Below are positions 1 to 8,521 of a stretch of 64,000 nucleotides of DNA, piece after piece. This DNA is from Streptomyces bottropensis ATCC 25435 (GTDB taxonomy: Bacteria > Actinomycetota > Actinomycetes > Streptomycetales > Streptomycetaceae), in the NCBI RefSeq assembly GCF_000383595.1, contig NZ_KB911581.1, forward strand, positions 4,186,496 through 4,250,495, written 5' to 3'. Each line of letters begins with the position of its first letter. The first letter of the stretch is position 1. A program made the position numbers and the translations under genes. A model generated the notes under the pieces. It saw nothing but the letters and a program-made list of their open reading frames with translations. It was not told the origin of the DNA and did no database searches.

Positions 1-181
1 GGTACCCGTCGTGGACCAGGGTCCGCAGCAGGTGGTAGGCGGTGGCCAGGGGCAGCCCCGTCTCGCGGGCCAGTTGCTTCGCCGGAGCGCCGTTCTCGTG
101 CGCGCTCACCGCCTCCAGCAACCGGAAGGCGCGCTGAACGGACGCGATGAGGGTGGGGCCGGGGCCGTCGTGCACAGCCAT
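1..181 (-). CDS. IclR-family transcriptional regulator, N-terminal part (cut by window edge)
   Basis: Reading leftward from ATG at 181 gives an open frame to the window edge with GC-rich third positions. The visible 60 residues match an IclR winged-helix N-terminus: a helix with SVQRAFRLLEAV, then APAKQLARETGLPLATAYHLLRT as helix-turn-helix, followed by LVHDGY, the usual start of the wing. The effector domain lies outside the window, so the ligand cannot be judged. It is divergent from the SDR gene at 361, with a 180-bp intergenic region that probably holds both promoters. The neighbour is a plausible target, but that is inference. Confidence 0.8.
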   Translation of the reverse strand, partial: MAVHDGPGPTLIASVQRAFRLLEAVSAHENGAPAKQLARETGLPLATAYHLLRTLVHDGY

Positions 182-360
182 AGGACCAGGGTGCGCCGGT
201 CGTGCGGAGCGGGCAAGCGACGCCCCCGGCGCGGGCGCTCGCTCATCTCCCGCGTGGAGGCCACGGCCCGGGTGATGCGAGCCCGACCGGGTTCGGGGTA
301 CTCGGGCGGCGCAGCATCGGACACGCCGTGTCCGGCGCGTCAGTCCTGAGGAGGTACGGA

Positions 361-1350
361 ATGCGACTGCGGGAACACGTGGTGGTGGTGACGGGAGCGT
401 CCAGCGGGATCGGCAGGGCCACGGCCGAGGCCTTCGCGCGCAAGGGGTGCGCCGTGGTGCTGGCGGCCCGCCGCGAGGAGGCGCTGGAGGCGACCGCGCG
501 GGAGTGCGAGCGGCATCGCGGGGCCCGGACGCTGGTCGTGCCGACCGACACGACGGACGCCAAGGCGGTCGACGACCTGGCGAGGCGGGCCGTGGAGGAG
601 TTCGGCCGGATCGATGTGTGGGTCAACAACGCGGCCGTCAACGCCTTCGGCCGCTTCGAGGACGTGCCCCTGGAGGACTTCCGCAGGGTCCTGGACGTCA
701 ACGTGATGGGCTACGTGCACGGGGCGCGCGCGGCACTGCGGGTGATGCGGGAGGAGGGGCGCGGCACGCTGATCAACATCTCGTCCATCGTGGGCGCCGT
801 CGCCCAGCCGTACAGCCACCCGTACAGCATGTCCAAGCACGCCGTCCAGGGGCTCGGATCGAGCCTCCGGCAGCAGCTGCGGGTGGAGGGTGTCAAGGGC
901 ATCCGGGTGTGCACCGTGATGCCCGCGACCATCGACACCCCGCACTTCGAGCAGGCGGCCAACCACACCGGACGCAAGGTGGTCGCCATGCCGCCGGTCT
1001 ACAGCCCCGAGCGGGTCGCCCGGACCGTCGTCGACCTCGTCCGCCACCCCCACCGGGAAGTGGTGGTCGGGCCCGCGGGCAAGGCCCTGGTGCGCCGGTC
1101 GCGGAAGAACCCGGCCCTCGCGGAGCGGGCGATGGCCCGGCAGACCGAGAAGACCCACCTGTCCCACGAGGAATCCGCCCCGGCCACGCACGGAGCGCTG
1201 CACGTACCGGCTCCCGGCGAGGGGGCGGTGCACGGCGGCTGGGGCGGCCGGCGGCGAACCGCACTGCGCAGGGTGGCCGTCTACGGGCTGGTGGGAGCGG
1301 GGGTGGCGGCCGCCGGGCGCCGGATCGGGCGCGAGCTGTCCGCCGCCTGA
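361..1350 (+). CDS. SDR-family oxidoreductase with C-terminal membrane-anchor-like tail
   Basis: A 329-residue short-chain dehydrogenase. The Rossmann cofactor motif TGASSGIG is near residue 14, NNAA is near residue 88, catalytic Ser lies in NISSIVG, and the Tyr-Lys pair is in YSMSK. The SDR core ends near residue 250. About 80 residues follow, and the last 30 include a Gly/Ala/Val-rich hydrophobic segment flanked by arginines, which could be a membrane anchor. The ATG at 361 has a strong ribosome site (GAGGAGG) 8-9 bases upstream, so longer frames starting at 202 are rejected. Substrate unknown. It stands alone, divergent from the IclR regulator and convergent with the P450. Confidence 0.85.
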   Translation: MRLREHVVVVTGASSGIGRATAEAFARKGCAVVLAARREEALEATARECERHRGARTLVVPTDTTDAKAVDDLARRAVEEFGRIDVWVNNAAVNAFGRFEDVPLEDFRRVLDVNVMGYVHGARAALRVMREEGRGTLINISSIVGAVAQPYSHPYSMSKHAVQGLGSSLRQQLRVEGVKGIRVCTVMPATIDTPHFEQAANHTGRKVVAMPPVYSPERVARTVVDLVRHPHREVVVGPAGKALVRRSRKNPALAERAMARQTEKTHLSHEESAPATHGALHVPAPGEGAVHGGWGGRRRTALRRVAVYGLVGAGVAAAGRRIGRELSAA

Positions 1351-1439
1351 CGTCCGCCGCCTGACCGGGCCGCCGACGCGCGGCGCACCGGAGCGCGTGT
1401 GCGAGGACGACGCGCGAACCGGCGTACGAGGACGGCGGG

Positions 1440-1468
1440 GTGTGCGGGCCCGAACCAGGCCCGTACAC
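1440..1468. terminator. Hairpin between convergent genes
   Basis: An 11-bp stem (GTGTGCGGGCC pairing with GGCCCGTACAC, one mismatch) with a 7-base loop lies between the SDR and the convergent P450. No U-tract is present, as is usual for high-GC actinobacteria. It probably serves both genes. Confidence 0.5.
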
Positions 1469-1471
1469 CCC

Positions 1472-1565
1472 GCCGAGTCGCCGAGTCGCCGAGTCGCCGA
1501 GTCGCCAGTCGCGGTCAGCCGTCGGCTGTCGGCGTCGGCCGTCGGCGTCGGCGTCAGCCGTCGGA
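1472..1565. repeat. Short tandem repeats in intergenic DNA
   Basis: Four exact tandem copies of the 8-mer GCCGAGTC (1472-1503) are followed by a degenerate copy and then by an irregular run built on GTCGGCG/GTCAGCC. The run reaches the 3' end of the P450 gene. Likely a slippage-prone microsatellite with no gene. Confidence 0.75.
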
Positions 1566-1579
1566 GGTCCCCGGGGCCG

Positions 1580-2863
1580 TCACCCCGCCGCCCGCCCCGC
1601 GGCACGGGCCCGCGCCGGTACCCGGACGGACTCCATGACGAACCCGCTGCGCACCCGCGCCGGCATCCGCGTCAGCGGGATCCGCAGGTCCTGCGCGGGT
1701 ACGTCGTACTCCAGCCGGGCCAGCCGCGGCCCCAGAGCCCGCAGCAGCGCGACGGTGACGTCCTCGCCGGGGCAGCGATGACCGGTCGCGCGGTCGCCGC
1801 CGCCCTGCGGTACGAGGTCGTCGCGGCGGGGCGGTCGCTCCAGGAACCGCTGGGGTTCGAAGGTGAAGGGGAGGTCCCAGAGATCGGGGTCGTGGTTCTG
1901 TCCGTACAGGTCGAGCAGGACCATGGCGCCCGCCGGGATCGGTTCGCCCCGCCACTCCAGGTCGGTGACGGCCCGCCCGCCGACGAAGGGGGCGAACGGG
2001 TAGAAGCGCCGCAGCTCGTGGGCGAACGCCACCGCGTACTCGGGGTCGTCCTCGGCCAGCCGTTCCCGCACGTCGGGCCGCAGGCGCAGCGCGTGCCCGG
2101 CGTAGGCGACGAACCAGCACACCGCGACGGTGGGGCGGATGACGTTGAGCAGTTCGACCGCGGCGGTGTGCGGGTCCAGGGGCAGGCCGTCGGCGTCCTC
2201 GTGCCGGACCACCACGTCCAGCGGCGACCCGGCCGGCGCGGTCGCGGCACCCTCGCGGACGTCCGACACCAGACCCGCCAGCCACTCCTCGGCGTTCTTC
2301 CGGGCGCGGCGGGCCCGCCAGTGCCGGGGCCCCGGGGAGGCGAAGCCGTCGACCATGGCGACCAGGTCCCGGGCCGTGGCCTCGCCGTCGGGGTCGTCGT
2401 CCAGGGGGATCCCGGCCCATCGGCAGACCCCCAGGGTGAGCACCCGGCTCGCCTCGTCGAAGAGGACGACCGACGGCCGGCCGGGCCACGACGCCTCGGC
2501 CGTGTCCCAGGCCGCGGCGACATGGTCCACCAGGCCGGTGACCGCCTGGGGACCGGTGAGCAGGGAGAGGAACATCTGCTTGCGCACGCGGTGGGGCGGT
2601 CCGTCCAGCGTGTGCACGGCTCCATGGCCGAACAGTGTGCTCAGCACCGGGTCGGGCAGCGCCGTGGCGCGTTCCACGTGCCCTTCGTCGTAGAAGAACC
2701 GCACCGCCTCCGGGCCCTGGAGGGCGACGGCGTGCTGTCCCATCAGCCGGGCACGGACCAGGGGGCCGGTCGTACGGCGCCAGCGGTCGGGCAGCCAGGT
2801 GTAGCCCCGGAGGAGGACCGCGAGCGAACTGTCGACGAGCGGGGTGCGACGACTCTGATTCAT
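1580..2863 (-). CDS. CYP152-like cytochrome P450 (fatty-acid peroxygenase type)
   Basis: About 427 residues. The heme-binding loop is GGGDRATGHRCPGE with the thiolate Cys, in the extended form typical of CYP152 (P450 BS-beta, SP-alpha). In the I-helix the usual acid-alcohol pair is replaced by Arg-Pro in NVIRPTVAVCWF. In CYP152 this RP pair binds the substrate carboxylate, so the enzymes use H2O2 rather than redox partners to hydroxylate or decarboxylate fatty acids. The ATG at 2863 and an in-frame GTG at 2869 are both possible starts. The gene ends just before the terminator shared with the SDR. No ferredoxin or reductase gene is adjacent, consistent with a peroxygenase. The physiological substrate is not known. 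Confidence 0.85.
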   Translation of the reverse strand: MNQSRRTPLVDSSLAVLLRGYTWLPDRWRRTTGPLVRARLMGQHAVALQGPEAVRFFYDEGHVERATALPDPVLSTLFGHGAVHTLDGPPHRVRKQMFLSLLTGPQAVTGLVDHVAAAWDTAEASWPGRPSVVLFDEASRVLTLGVCRWAGIPLDDDPDGEATARDLVAMVDGFASPGPRHWRARRARKNAEEWLAGLVSDVREGAATAPAGSPLDVVVRHEDADGLPLDPHTAAVELLNVIRPTVAVCWFVAYAGHALRLRPDVRERLAEDDPEYAVAFAHELRRFYPFAPFVGGRAVTDLEWRGEPIPAGAMVLLDLYGQNHDPDLWDLPFTFEPQRFLERPPRRDDLVPQGGGDRATGHRCPGEDVTVALLRALGPRLARLEYDVPAQDLRIPLTRMPARVRSGFVMESVRVPARARAAGRAAG

Positions 2864-2995
2864 GCCCACCCGAGTGCCCGCCCGGCTCCCCCGGCTAACG
2901 CCGGGCCCACGCCCGCGTGGGGACCGGCGCGGAGACGCGGAGAGCGGGCCGGCCCCGGTGATCGCGGCGCGGAGGTGTCACAGCGGGGGAACTCG

Positions 2996-3013
2996 GTACT
3001 CCGCAGGGAGTAC
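2996..3013. promoter_or_regulatory. Inverted repeat upstream of DUF5709 gene
   Basis: Perfect 7-bp arms GTACTCC/GGAGTAC around a 4-base spacer, 26 bp before the start codon at 3039. The position suits an operator or a 5' leader hairpin. No binding protein can be named. Confidence 0.4.
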
Positions 3014-3038
3014 GGAGCAGTCGACCCCGGAGGCGATC

Positions 3039-3506
3039 ATGACTGACGAGAACATGGCGGACGACGCCTACCAGCCCACGGGCGGCAACGAGGAGCAGGA
3101 GGACGCCTCCCCGCTGGACCTCCAGGACGCGCTCGACGAGCGCACCTACGACGACATCCTGGACGAGGGCTACTCGCCGCAGGAGAAGCCCCTGGGCGTC
3201 GACCGGAGCGGCACCACGGCGGCCGAGCAGCACGAGGGAGAGTCCCTGGACGACCGGCTGCGGCAGGAGGTCCCCGACGTGGAGGTGCCGCCCGGCGACG
3301 GGATCGGCGACCTGCCGGGCGGCGAGGGCGAACCCGTGGACCCGGAGGCCGGTGCGGACCGGGCCGGCCGCCTGGTCGCACCGGACGAGGGCGTGCGGAC
3401 GGACACCACCAAGGAACTCGTCGCCGAGGACGAGGGCATCGACGGTGGCGCGGCCGGCGCGGAGGAGGCGGCGATGCACGTCGTCCCGGACGACCGGCTG
3501 CCCTGA
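3039..3506 (+). CDS. DUF5709-family acidic protein
   Basis: A 155-residue, strongly acidic, low-complexity protein. It starts MTDENMADDAYQPTGG and carries the central segment LDERTYDDILDEGYSPQEKP typical of the actinobacterial DUF5709 family. The C-terminal half has alternating DEG and GAD stretches without predicted globular structure. It has no signal peptide or membrane segment. The ATG at 3039 follows GGAGGCGATC. The long frame opening at 2862 is upstream noise. The family has no established biochemical function; many members sit among stress genes. It is monocistronic with its own terminator hairpin. Confidence 0.75.
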   Translation: MTDENMADDAYQPTGGNEEQEDASPLDLQDALDERTYDDILDEGYSPQEKPLGVDRSGTTAAEQHEGESLDDRLRQEVPDVEVPPGDGIGDLPGGEGEPVDPEAGADRAGRLVAPDEGVRTDTTKELVAEDEGIDGGAAGAEEAAMHVVPDDRLP

Positions 3507-3520
3507 CCGGGTGAGGGGAA

Positions 3521-3544
3521 GGTCCGGCCGAGAAAACCCGGACC
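3521..3544 (+). terminator. Terminator hairpin after DUF5709
   Basis: GGTCCGG and CCGGACC form a perfect 7-bp stem around a 10-base A-rich loop, 14 bp after the stop codon. Confidence 0.6.
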
Positions 3545-3628
3545 GCGTGCGGAGCCCTGTCGAATACGGCGGCTCCCGCTCGACGTGAGGGTGTAGTCGG
3601 TACGCCCCACGACCCAAGGAGCACCCTC

Positions 3629-4243
3629 ATGACCGTGACCGTGGACATGGCCATCTCCCTCGACGGATACGTCGCCGGCACCGACGTCACCCTCGACAAC
3701 CCCGGGGGCGACGGCGCCGAGCCGCTGTTCGAGTGGATCCACGAGCTGGCGAGCTGGCGGGAACGCCAGGGCATGCCCGGCGGCGTGGAGAACCGCGACT
3801 CCGAGCTGATGCGTGCATGGTTCGACGCCACCGGGGCCGTGGTCATGGGCCGCACGATGTACGACACGGGTGAGAAGTTCTGGGGCGACAACCCGCCGTT
3901 CCGCGCCCCGGTCTTCGTGCTCACCCACCGGCCCCGCCCCACCCTGGTGAAGGAGGGCGGCACCACCTTCACCTTCGTCACCGACGGCGTCCACAGCGCT
4001 CTCGACCGCGCCAGGGCCGCGGCCGGGGAGCGCAACGTCGACATCGCGGGCGGGGCGAGCACGGTCCGGCAGTACCTCCGGGAGGGACTCGTCGACGAAC
4101 TGCACCTGCACGTGGTGCCCGTACTCCTCGGCGCGGGACTACGCCTGTTCGACGACCTCGGCGCGGTGCGGCGCGACCTCGAACCGGTCGGGGTGGTCGC
4201 CACGCCCCTCGCCACGCACCTGAAATACCGCTTCACGAGGTGA
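3629..4243 (+). CDS. Dihydrofolate reductase/RibD C-terminal-like protein
   Basis: A 204-residue protein of the RibD C-terminal/DHFR-like fold. It shows the opening strand MTVTVDMAISLDGYVAG, the segment VVMGRTMYD, the nucleotide-binding motif IAGGASTVRQYL, and the closing VDELHLHVVPVLLGAGLRLF. Actinobacteria carry many paralogues that bind NADPH or a flavin-like ligand; true substrates are mostly unknown. ATG at 3629 has AGGAGC upstream. It is monocistronic, with the ECF sigma locus beginning 100 bp downstream. It is unlikely to be the housekeeping DHFR, which is shorter and has a different folate-binding N-terminus. Confidence 0.8.
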   Translation: MTVTVDMAISLDGYVAGTDVTLDNPGGDGAEPLFEWIHELASWRERQGMPGGVENRDSELMRAWFDATGAVVMGRTMYDTGEKFWGDNPPFRAPVFVLTHRPRPTLVKEGGTTFTFVTDGVHSALDRARAAAGERNVDIAGGASTVRQYLREGLVDELHLHVVPVLLGAGLRLFDDLGAVRRDLEPVGVVATPLATHLKYRFTR

Positions 4244-4304
4244 ACACCCCGCCACCGGTGGGCGGACGAGCGGGCGCCGGGCCGTGACGGGGATCACGTC
4301 CGAC

Positions 4305-4334
4305 GGAAAACCCGCCGCGCGGGTCCCGCGTCTA
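4305..4334 (+). promoter_or_regulatory. ECF-type promoter of the sigma-factor operon
   Basis: GGAAAAC (4305-4311) and CGTCTA (4329-4334), spaced by 17 bp, match the GGAAC/CGTC pattern used by many ECF sigmas. Transcription would start about seven bases after the -10, at or next to the GTG at 4341. This suggests autoregulation and a leaderless mRNA. Confidence 0.5.
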
Positions 4335-4340
4335 GCGGGT

Positions 4341-4901
4341 GTGAGATCAGTCAGGAAGACACCGGGTGAGCCGGACGAGGAGCGCCTCGTCCGGCTGGTG
4401 GCCAGAGGCGACCGCGCGGCGTTCGAGGAGCTGTACCGGCGCACCGCGCCATGGCTCGCGGTGCGTCTGCGGCGCCGCTGCGCGGACGAGCAGATCGTCG
4501 CCGAGGTCATGCAGGAGACGTACCTGGCGGTGTGGCGCGCGGCCGGCGCGTTCGCCGGGGCCGCGGTCGGCGGGAGCGCCGTCGGCTGGCTGTGGACCAT
4601 CGCCGCACGCCGTCTCGTCGACGCGTTCCGCCGCCGGGCCCATCACGCCGAGCCGCCGCCCGCGGCCGCCGGGCAGCCGATGGCGCCCGCCGCCGAGGAG
4701 GAGGCGCTCGCGGCGACCGTCGGCGGCGACGTCGGGGACGCGCTGCGGCGCCTCGCGCCCGAACTCAGACAAGTACTGCAGGCCATGGTGCTCGACGGGC
4801 TGTCCGTCCGGGAGACCTCGGTCCTGCTCGGCGTGCCCGAGGGCACGGTCAAGACCCGCGCCCGCCGGGCCCGGACCGAGATGCGGAGGGCCCTGGCATG
4901 A
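4341..4901 (+). CDS. ECF-family RNA polymerase sigma factor
   Basis: A 186-residue extracytoplasmic-function sigma factor. Region 2 (about residues 10-85) includes FEELYRRTAPWLAVRL and EVMQETYLAVWRAAGAF. The linker is rich in Ala and Pro. Region 4 (about 130-186) shows LRQVLQAMVLDGLSVRETSVLLGVPEGTVKTRARRAR, the -35-binding helix-turn-helix. I chose GTG at 4341 rather than the further upstream ATG or GTG codons because the frame between 4284 and 4340 overlaps a good ECF promoter. The stop overlaps the next start (ATGA), so it is coupled to its anti-sigma gene. The downstream ABC exporter genes suggest that the regulon includes an envelope response. Confidence 0.85.
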   Translation: MRSVRKTPGEPDEERLVRLVARGDRAAFEELYRRTAPWLAVRLRRRCADEQIVAEVMQETYLAVWRAAGAFAGAAVGGSAVGWLWTIAARRLVDAFRRRAHHAEPPPAAAGQPMAPAAEEEALAATVGGDVGDALRRLAPELRQVLQAMVLDGLSVRETSVLLGVPEGTVKTRARRARTEMRRALA

Positions 4902-5722
4902 GCGTGGAACACGCGTCGACGCGGATCATCGACGGTTACGCGCGCGGCGACACGGACATCGCCGCCGACGAGGTGTGGGCCCTGGAGGCCCATCTGGAGA
5001 AGTGCCGGAACTGCCGTGACCGGCTGTCGGCCGCCGTCTCGAGGACCGCGCCCGCCGTGACGGCGATGGTCGGCACCGTCTGGGCCGACCTCGAACCCCG
5101 GCTGGCCGCGACGGCACCCATGCCCGCCCGCCGTCGCTGGTCGGCGCGGCTGTCGAGGTGGCTGACGCCCACGATGGTGCCGTGGCTGGCCATGGTCATG
5201 ACCGTGACCCTGCTCGCGCTGCTGCTCGACATCGCCGACACCGGCTCCGGCCCCGGCCAGGTGTCGCCGGTACTGCTGCTCGCCCCCGTCCTACCCGTGC
5301 TGGGCGTCGCGGCGTCGTGGTCGCGCGGCCTGGACCCGGCGTACGAGCTGACGGCCTCCGTGCCCAGGGCCGGGCTCCCGCTGGTGCTGCGGCGCACCAC
5401 GTCCGTGCTCGCCGTCGTCATCCCCGCGCTGCTGGCGGGCGGCGGCCTGACGGGGGTGTCGGCGGCCCAATGGCTGCTGCCCTCACTGGCGTTCACCTCG
5501 ACGACCCTGGCGCTCGGCGGAGTCGTCGGCGTGACCCGGGCCGCCGTGGCGCTGGTCGCGGTGTGGGCGGCCGTGGTCGTGGCACCGGCCCTGGCCACCA
5601 GCAGTACACCCGTGGCTCTGCGGAGCGCCGGGCTGCCCGTGTGGGGAGTGGTCCTCACCCTCGGTATCGGTGTCGTGATCGCCCGCAGGGGCGCGTACTC
5701 CGTACTGGGAGCCCATCGATGA
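4898..5722 (+). CDS. Membrane zinc-finger anti-sigma factor (ZAS type)
   Basis: A 274-residue protein. The cytoplasmic N-terminus has the HxxxCxxC signature of zinc anti-sigma domains (HLEKCRNC, about residues 31-38). This is followed by about six hydrophobic segments (roughly residues 85-270), giving a polytopic membrane anchor rather than the single helix of most ZAS proteins. It overlaps the sigma gene by four bases and the ABC ATPase gene by four bases (ATGA each), so all three are translated together. It most likely holds the upstream sigma factor at the membrane. The inducing signal is not evident; the downstream exporter could be the sensor. Confidence 0.8.
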   Translation: MSVEHASTRIIDGYARGDTDIAADEVWALEAHLEKCRNCRDRLSAAVSRTAPAVTAMVGTVWADLEPRLAATAPMPARRRWSARLSRWLTPTMVPWLAMVMTVTLLALLLDIADTGSGPGQVSPVLLLAPVLPVLGVAASWSRGLDPAYELTASVPRAGLPLVLRRTTSVLAVVIPALLAGGGLTGVSAAQWLLPSLAFTSTTLALGGVVGVTRAAVALVAVWAAVVVAPALATSSTPVALRSAGLPVWGVVLTLGIGVVIARRGAYSVLGAHR

Positions 5723-6552
5723 CCGACCGGAAGGAACAGCACATGATGTCCGCGGTGAGCGCGGCCGATCTCGCACCGACCGCCTACGCCTGGGAGATCC
5801 GGGCCACGGGGCTGAAGGTGCGGGCCGGCCGGAAGCGGATGGCCGTCGACGGGCTCGACCTGTCGCTCGGCACCGGCGTGCACGGCCTGCTCGGACCCAA
5901 CGGGGCCGGCAAGACCACCCTCATCCGGGCGCTGGCGACCGTGCTGCGCCCCGCCGGGGGCACCCTGGAACTGTTCGGCGAGTCCGTCGGCGGCCTCGGC
6001 GAACACCGGGCCCTGCGCCGCCGGATCGGCTATCTGCCGCAGGAGTTCGGCTACTACAAACGCTTCACGGTACGCGAGTTCGTCGAGTACATGGCCTGGC
6101 TGAAGGAGGTCCCCAAGGCGGACATCCCCGCGGCGGTGCAGCGGGCGATCGAACGGGTCGGCCTCGCGGACCGCGCCGACGAGCGGATGAAGGCCCTGTC
6201 GGGCGGCATGGTGCGGCGTGTCGGAATCGCCCAGGCCATCGTCAACGAGCCGGCGGTCCTGCTCCTCGACGAGCCGACGGCCGGCCTGGACCCGGCCCAA
6301 CGGCTGCGCTTCCGCCGGCTGTTGCAGGAACTGGGCACGGACACCTGTGTGGTCGTCTCGACCCATCTGGTGGAGGACGTCGCCGCCGCCTGCACCGACG
6401 TGGTGCTCTTCGCCGAGGGCCGGCTGGTCTTCCAGGGCACCCCCGACGAACTGGCGGCGGCCGGCGGACCCGAGCACGTCGGGGACAGCCCCCTGGAGCG
6501 CGGCTACGCGGCGCTGCTGCTCGACCCCCGGCAGGAAAGGGGCACCTGGTGA
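5719..6552 (+). CDS. ABC transporter ATP-binding protein
   Basis: A 277-residue ATPase. Walker A is GPNGAGKTT, Q-loop is LPQEFGYY, signature is LSGGMVRR, Walker B is AVLLLDEPTAGLD, and the switch His is in STHLVED. The single-domain layout with GMVRR resembles ABC-2 type drug or lipid exporters. The ATG at 5719 overlaps the previous stop, but a second ATG at 5743 has a better ribosome site (GGAAGGAA), so the true start may be eight codons in. It overlaps the next gene by four bases. It is expected to work with the membrane proteins at 6549 and 7925. Confidence 0.9.
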   Translation: MTDRKEQHMMSAVSAADLAPTAYAWEIRATGLKVRAGRKRMAVDGLDLSLGTGVHGLLGPNGAGKTTLIRALATVLRPAGGTLELFGESVGGLGEHRALRRRIGYLPQEFGYYKRFTVREFVEYMAWLKEVPKADIPAAVQRAIERVGLADRADERMKALSGGMVRRVGIAQAIVNEPAVLLLDEPTAGLDPAQRLRFRRLLQELGTDTCVVVSTHLVEDVAAACTDVVLFAEGRLVFQGTPDELAAAGGPEHVGDSPLERGYAALLLDPRQERGTW

Positions 6553-7928
6553 ACACCCGTGTCCTGCGCATCGAGTTGAGACGTTCCGTCGCCCCCTGGG
6601 CCGGCGCCGTGACCCTGATCGTCGCCCTGGCGTTCCTGTACCTGCTGAGCGGCCCGTGGTGGAAGGGCACGGCGATGTGGACGGCCCAGTGGACCTCCAT
6701 GGCCCTGTGGACCCGCTCCCTGCTGATCCTCCTGTGGCCGCTCGCCCTGGCGCTCGGCGCGCTCCAGGGGCTGCGCGACCACCGGTCGAAGATGGCCGAG
6801 CTGCTGACCAGCACACCGCGCCCCGCCCGGCACCGGGCGGCGACGACCGCGGGCGCGACGGCGATCACGCTGACCTCGGCCTTCACGCTCGTCGTCCTCC
6901 AGGGCGCGGTCCAGTTGGTCGGCGACACCTCGTACACGCACCTCGGCTGGCTGCCGATCTCGCTCGTCGCCGCACTCTCCCTCCTCGCCGGGGCCTTCCT
7001 CGGCATGGGGATCGGGCGCAGCCTTCCCTCCCCGCTGACCCCGCCCGCCCTGGCCGTGGCCGCGTTCGTGTTCCTCAACCTCCTGCGGATCTCGACCGAC
7101 ACGACGGAACCGGGCGCCGCGACGCCGAACCGGGCCACGCTGCTGTCACCGGCGGTGGAGGACGTGCGTGACGTCTTCCTCACGCTCTCCGCCCCCGTGC
7201 ACGTGGGCCAGTCCATCTGGCTGCTCGGCATGGCCGCGACGGGTTTCGCGCTGCTGCTCGCCGCGACCCGGCGCACCCGCCTGTTCGCCCTGGCACCCGT
7301 CCTCGCGGGCGCGGTGATCGCCCTGCTGCTGTTTCCCGCGGACCCGCGCCGGGCGTACGTCGTCGACGAGGCCGCCGTGGCCTTGGTGTGCGACGGCCCG
7401 GTGTGTGTGGCGAAGGCGCACGAGGACCACCTCGCCGCTCTCGCGGGGCCCGGGAAGAAGTCGCTCACCCTGCTGCGACGCGCCCTCGGTGGCGAGGCAC
7501 CGACCTCCGTGCGGGAGAGCACCGCCCAGCGGTCGCTCTTCGACCCGCCGGAGCGGTCCCGCACGGCCGTGCTCGTCGATTTCGACGACAGCGTGTTCGC
7601 CTACACCGAGGGCGAGGAGCTGACCCGGGCCCTGCTCGGTCAGGGCATGATCCCGATCTGCTACGCCCGCAGCGCCGCCGAGAGCGGCACGCTCGGCGAG
7701 ATCGTCGCACAGGGCGTCGCGGCGGGCTGGGTCCTCGGGGACCTGAAGCCGTTCGACGGAGCCATGCACGCGGCCGGCGACCAACTCAAGGAGGCCCGCC
7801 CGGTGTTGCGGGAACTCAAGGCGCTGCCGTGGTCCGAACAGGTCGCACGCGTCAAGGCGGCGCACACCGCCGCCGTCTCGTGCGCGGGCGACCCGCTGGA
7901 CCTCCTGGACGGCGGTACGTCCCGGTGA
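6549..7928 (+). CDS. ABC-2-like membrane protein with long extracytoplasmic C-terminal region
   Basis: A 459-residue protein with GTG start overlapping the preceding stop. The first 265 residues hold about six hydrophobic helices, beginning WAGAVTLIVALAFLYLLSG, with a layout like ABC-2 permeases. A further helix near 250-265 is followed by about 190 mostly soluble residues with two cysteines (ALVCDGPVCVAKAHE), suggesting an exported domain that might be disulfide-bonded. I do not recognise this domain. It is probably the permease partner of the ATPase at 5719. Confidence 0.7.
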   Translation: MNTRVLRIELRRSVAPWAGAVTLIVALAFLYLLSGPWWKGTAMWTAQWTSMALWTRSLLILLWPLALALGALQGLRDHRSKMAELLTSTPRPARHRAATTAGATAITLTSAFTLVVLQGAVQLVGDTSYTHLGWLPISLVAALSLLAGAFLGMGIGRSLPSPLTPPALAVAAFVFLNLLRISTDTTEPGAATPNRATLLSPAVEDVRDVFLTLSAPVHVGQSIWLLGMAATGFALLLAATRRTRLFALAPVLAGAVIALLLFPADPRRAYVVDEAAVALVCDGPVCVAKAHEDHLAALAGPGKKSLTLLRRALGGEAPTSVRESTAQRSLFDPPERSRTAVLVDFDDSVFAYTEGEELTRALLGQGMIPICYARSAAESGTLGEIVAQGVAAGWVLGDLKPFDGAMHAAGDQLKEARPVLRELKALPWSEQVARVKAAHTAAVSCAGDPLDLLDGGTSR

Positions 7929-8503
7929 GGTGGCTGACGCTGTACGCCCGCTCCCGGCAGGTGCCGGTCTCCCTCGCCGCGGTGGTGATCGCCACCGTGC
8001 TGGTGTGGACCTTCGCCCGGGACGGCGGCGGGGGACCGGGCGACCCGAAGGTGGCCGTGTTCGTCCTCGTCGCCGGGGTGGTGGCCGCCTCGATCGGGCT
8101 CGGCGGCCAGGACCTCGCGCTGGACCGCACGGCCGCGATCCCCTGGCGGTTCCGCAGGGCGGCGCACGTCCTGCTCATCGGTGTGGTCGCGGGCGCCGCG
8201 CTCCTCACGGCGCGGACGACGGGGGAGGACTCCTGGGTCACCACCGCGTTCGTCGTCCGCGACAGCGCCGGTCTGACGGGCCTGGCCGCCCTCGGCGCGG
8301 CGCTGTGGGGGGCCCACTACGCGTGGACCCCACCCCTCGCCTGGCTGTCCTACGCGGTCCTCGCCCCGCCCCCGACCGGCCTGCCCACGCGGGTGGCGAG
8401 CTGGATGCTCCTCCCGCCCGGCACCCCGGCGGCCACCTGGACGGCCCTGACCCTCGCGCTCACCGGCACGGCGGCGTACGCCTTCGCGGGACCGAGGCGG
8501 TAG
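7925..8503 (+). CDS. Membrane protein, last gene of the ECF/ABC operon
   Basis: A 192-residue protein with GTG start overlapping the previous stop by four bases. About five hydrophobic helices are visible, including SLAAVVIATVLVWTFA, KVAVFVLVAGVVAASIGLGG and VLLIGVVAGAALLTA. It has no recognised family motif. Position and coupling suggest a second permease or accessory subunit of the same exporter. The operon ends 18 bp before the convergent mannosyltransferase gene. Confidence 0.7.
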   Translation: MRWLTLYARSRQVPVSLAAVVIATVLVWTFARDGGGGPGDPKVAVFVLVAGVVAASIGLGGQDLALDRTAAIPWRFRRAAHVLLIGVVAGAALLTARTTGEDSWVTTAFVVRDSAGLTGLAALGAALWGAHYAWTPPLAWLSYAVLAPPPTGLPTRVASWMLLPPGTPAATWTALTLALTGTAAYAFAGPRR

Positions 8504-8521
8504 CGGGCCCCGCACGCCCGG

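Noticed and set aside
1472..1565. CRISPR-like repeat run
   Set aside because: Units are 8 bp with no spacers; a simple microsatellite.
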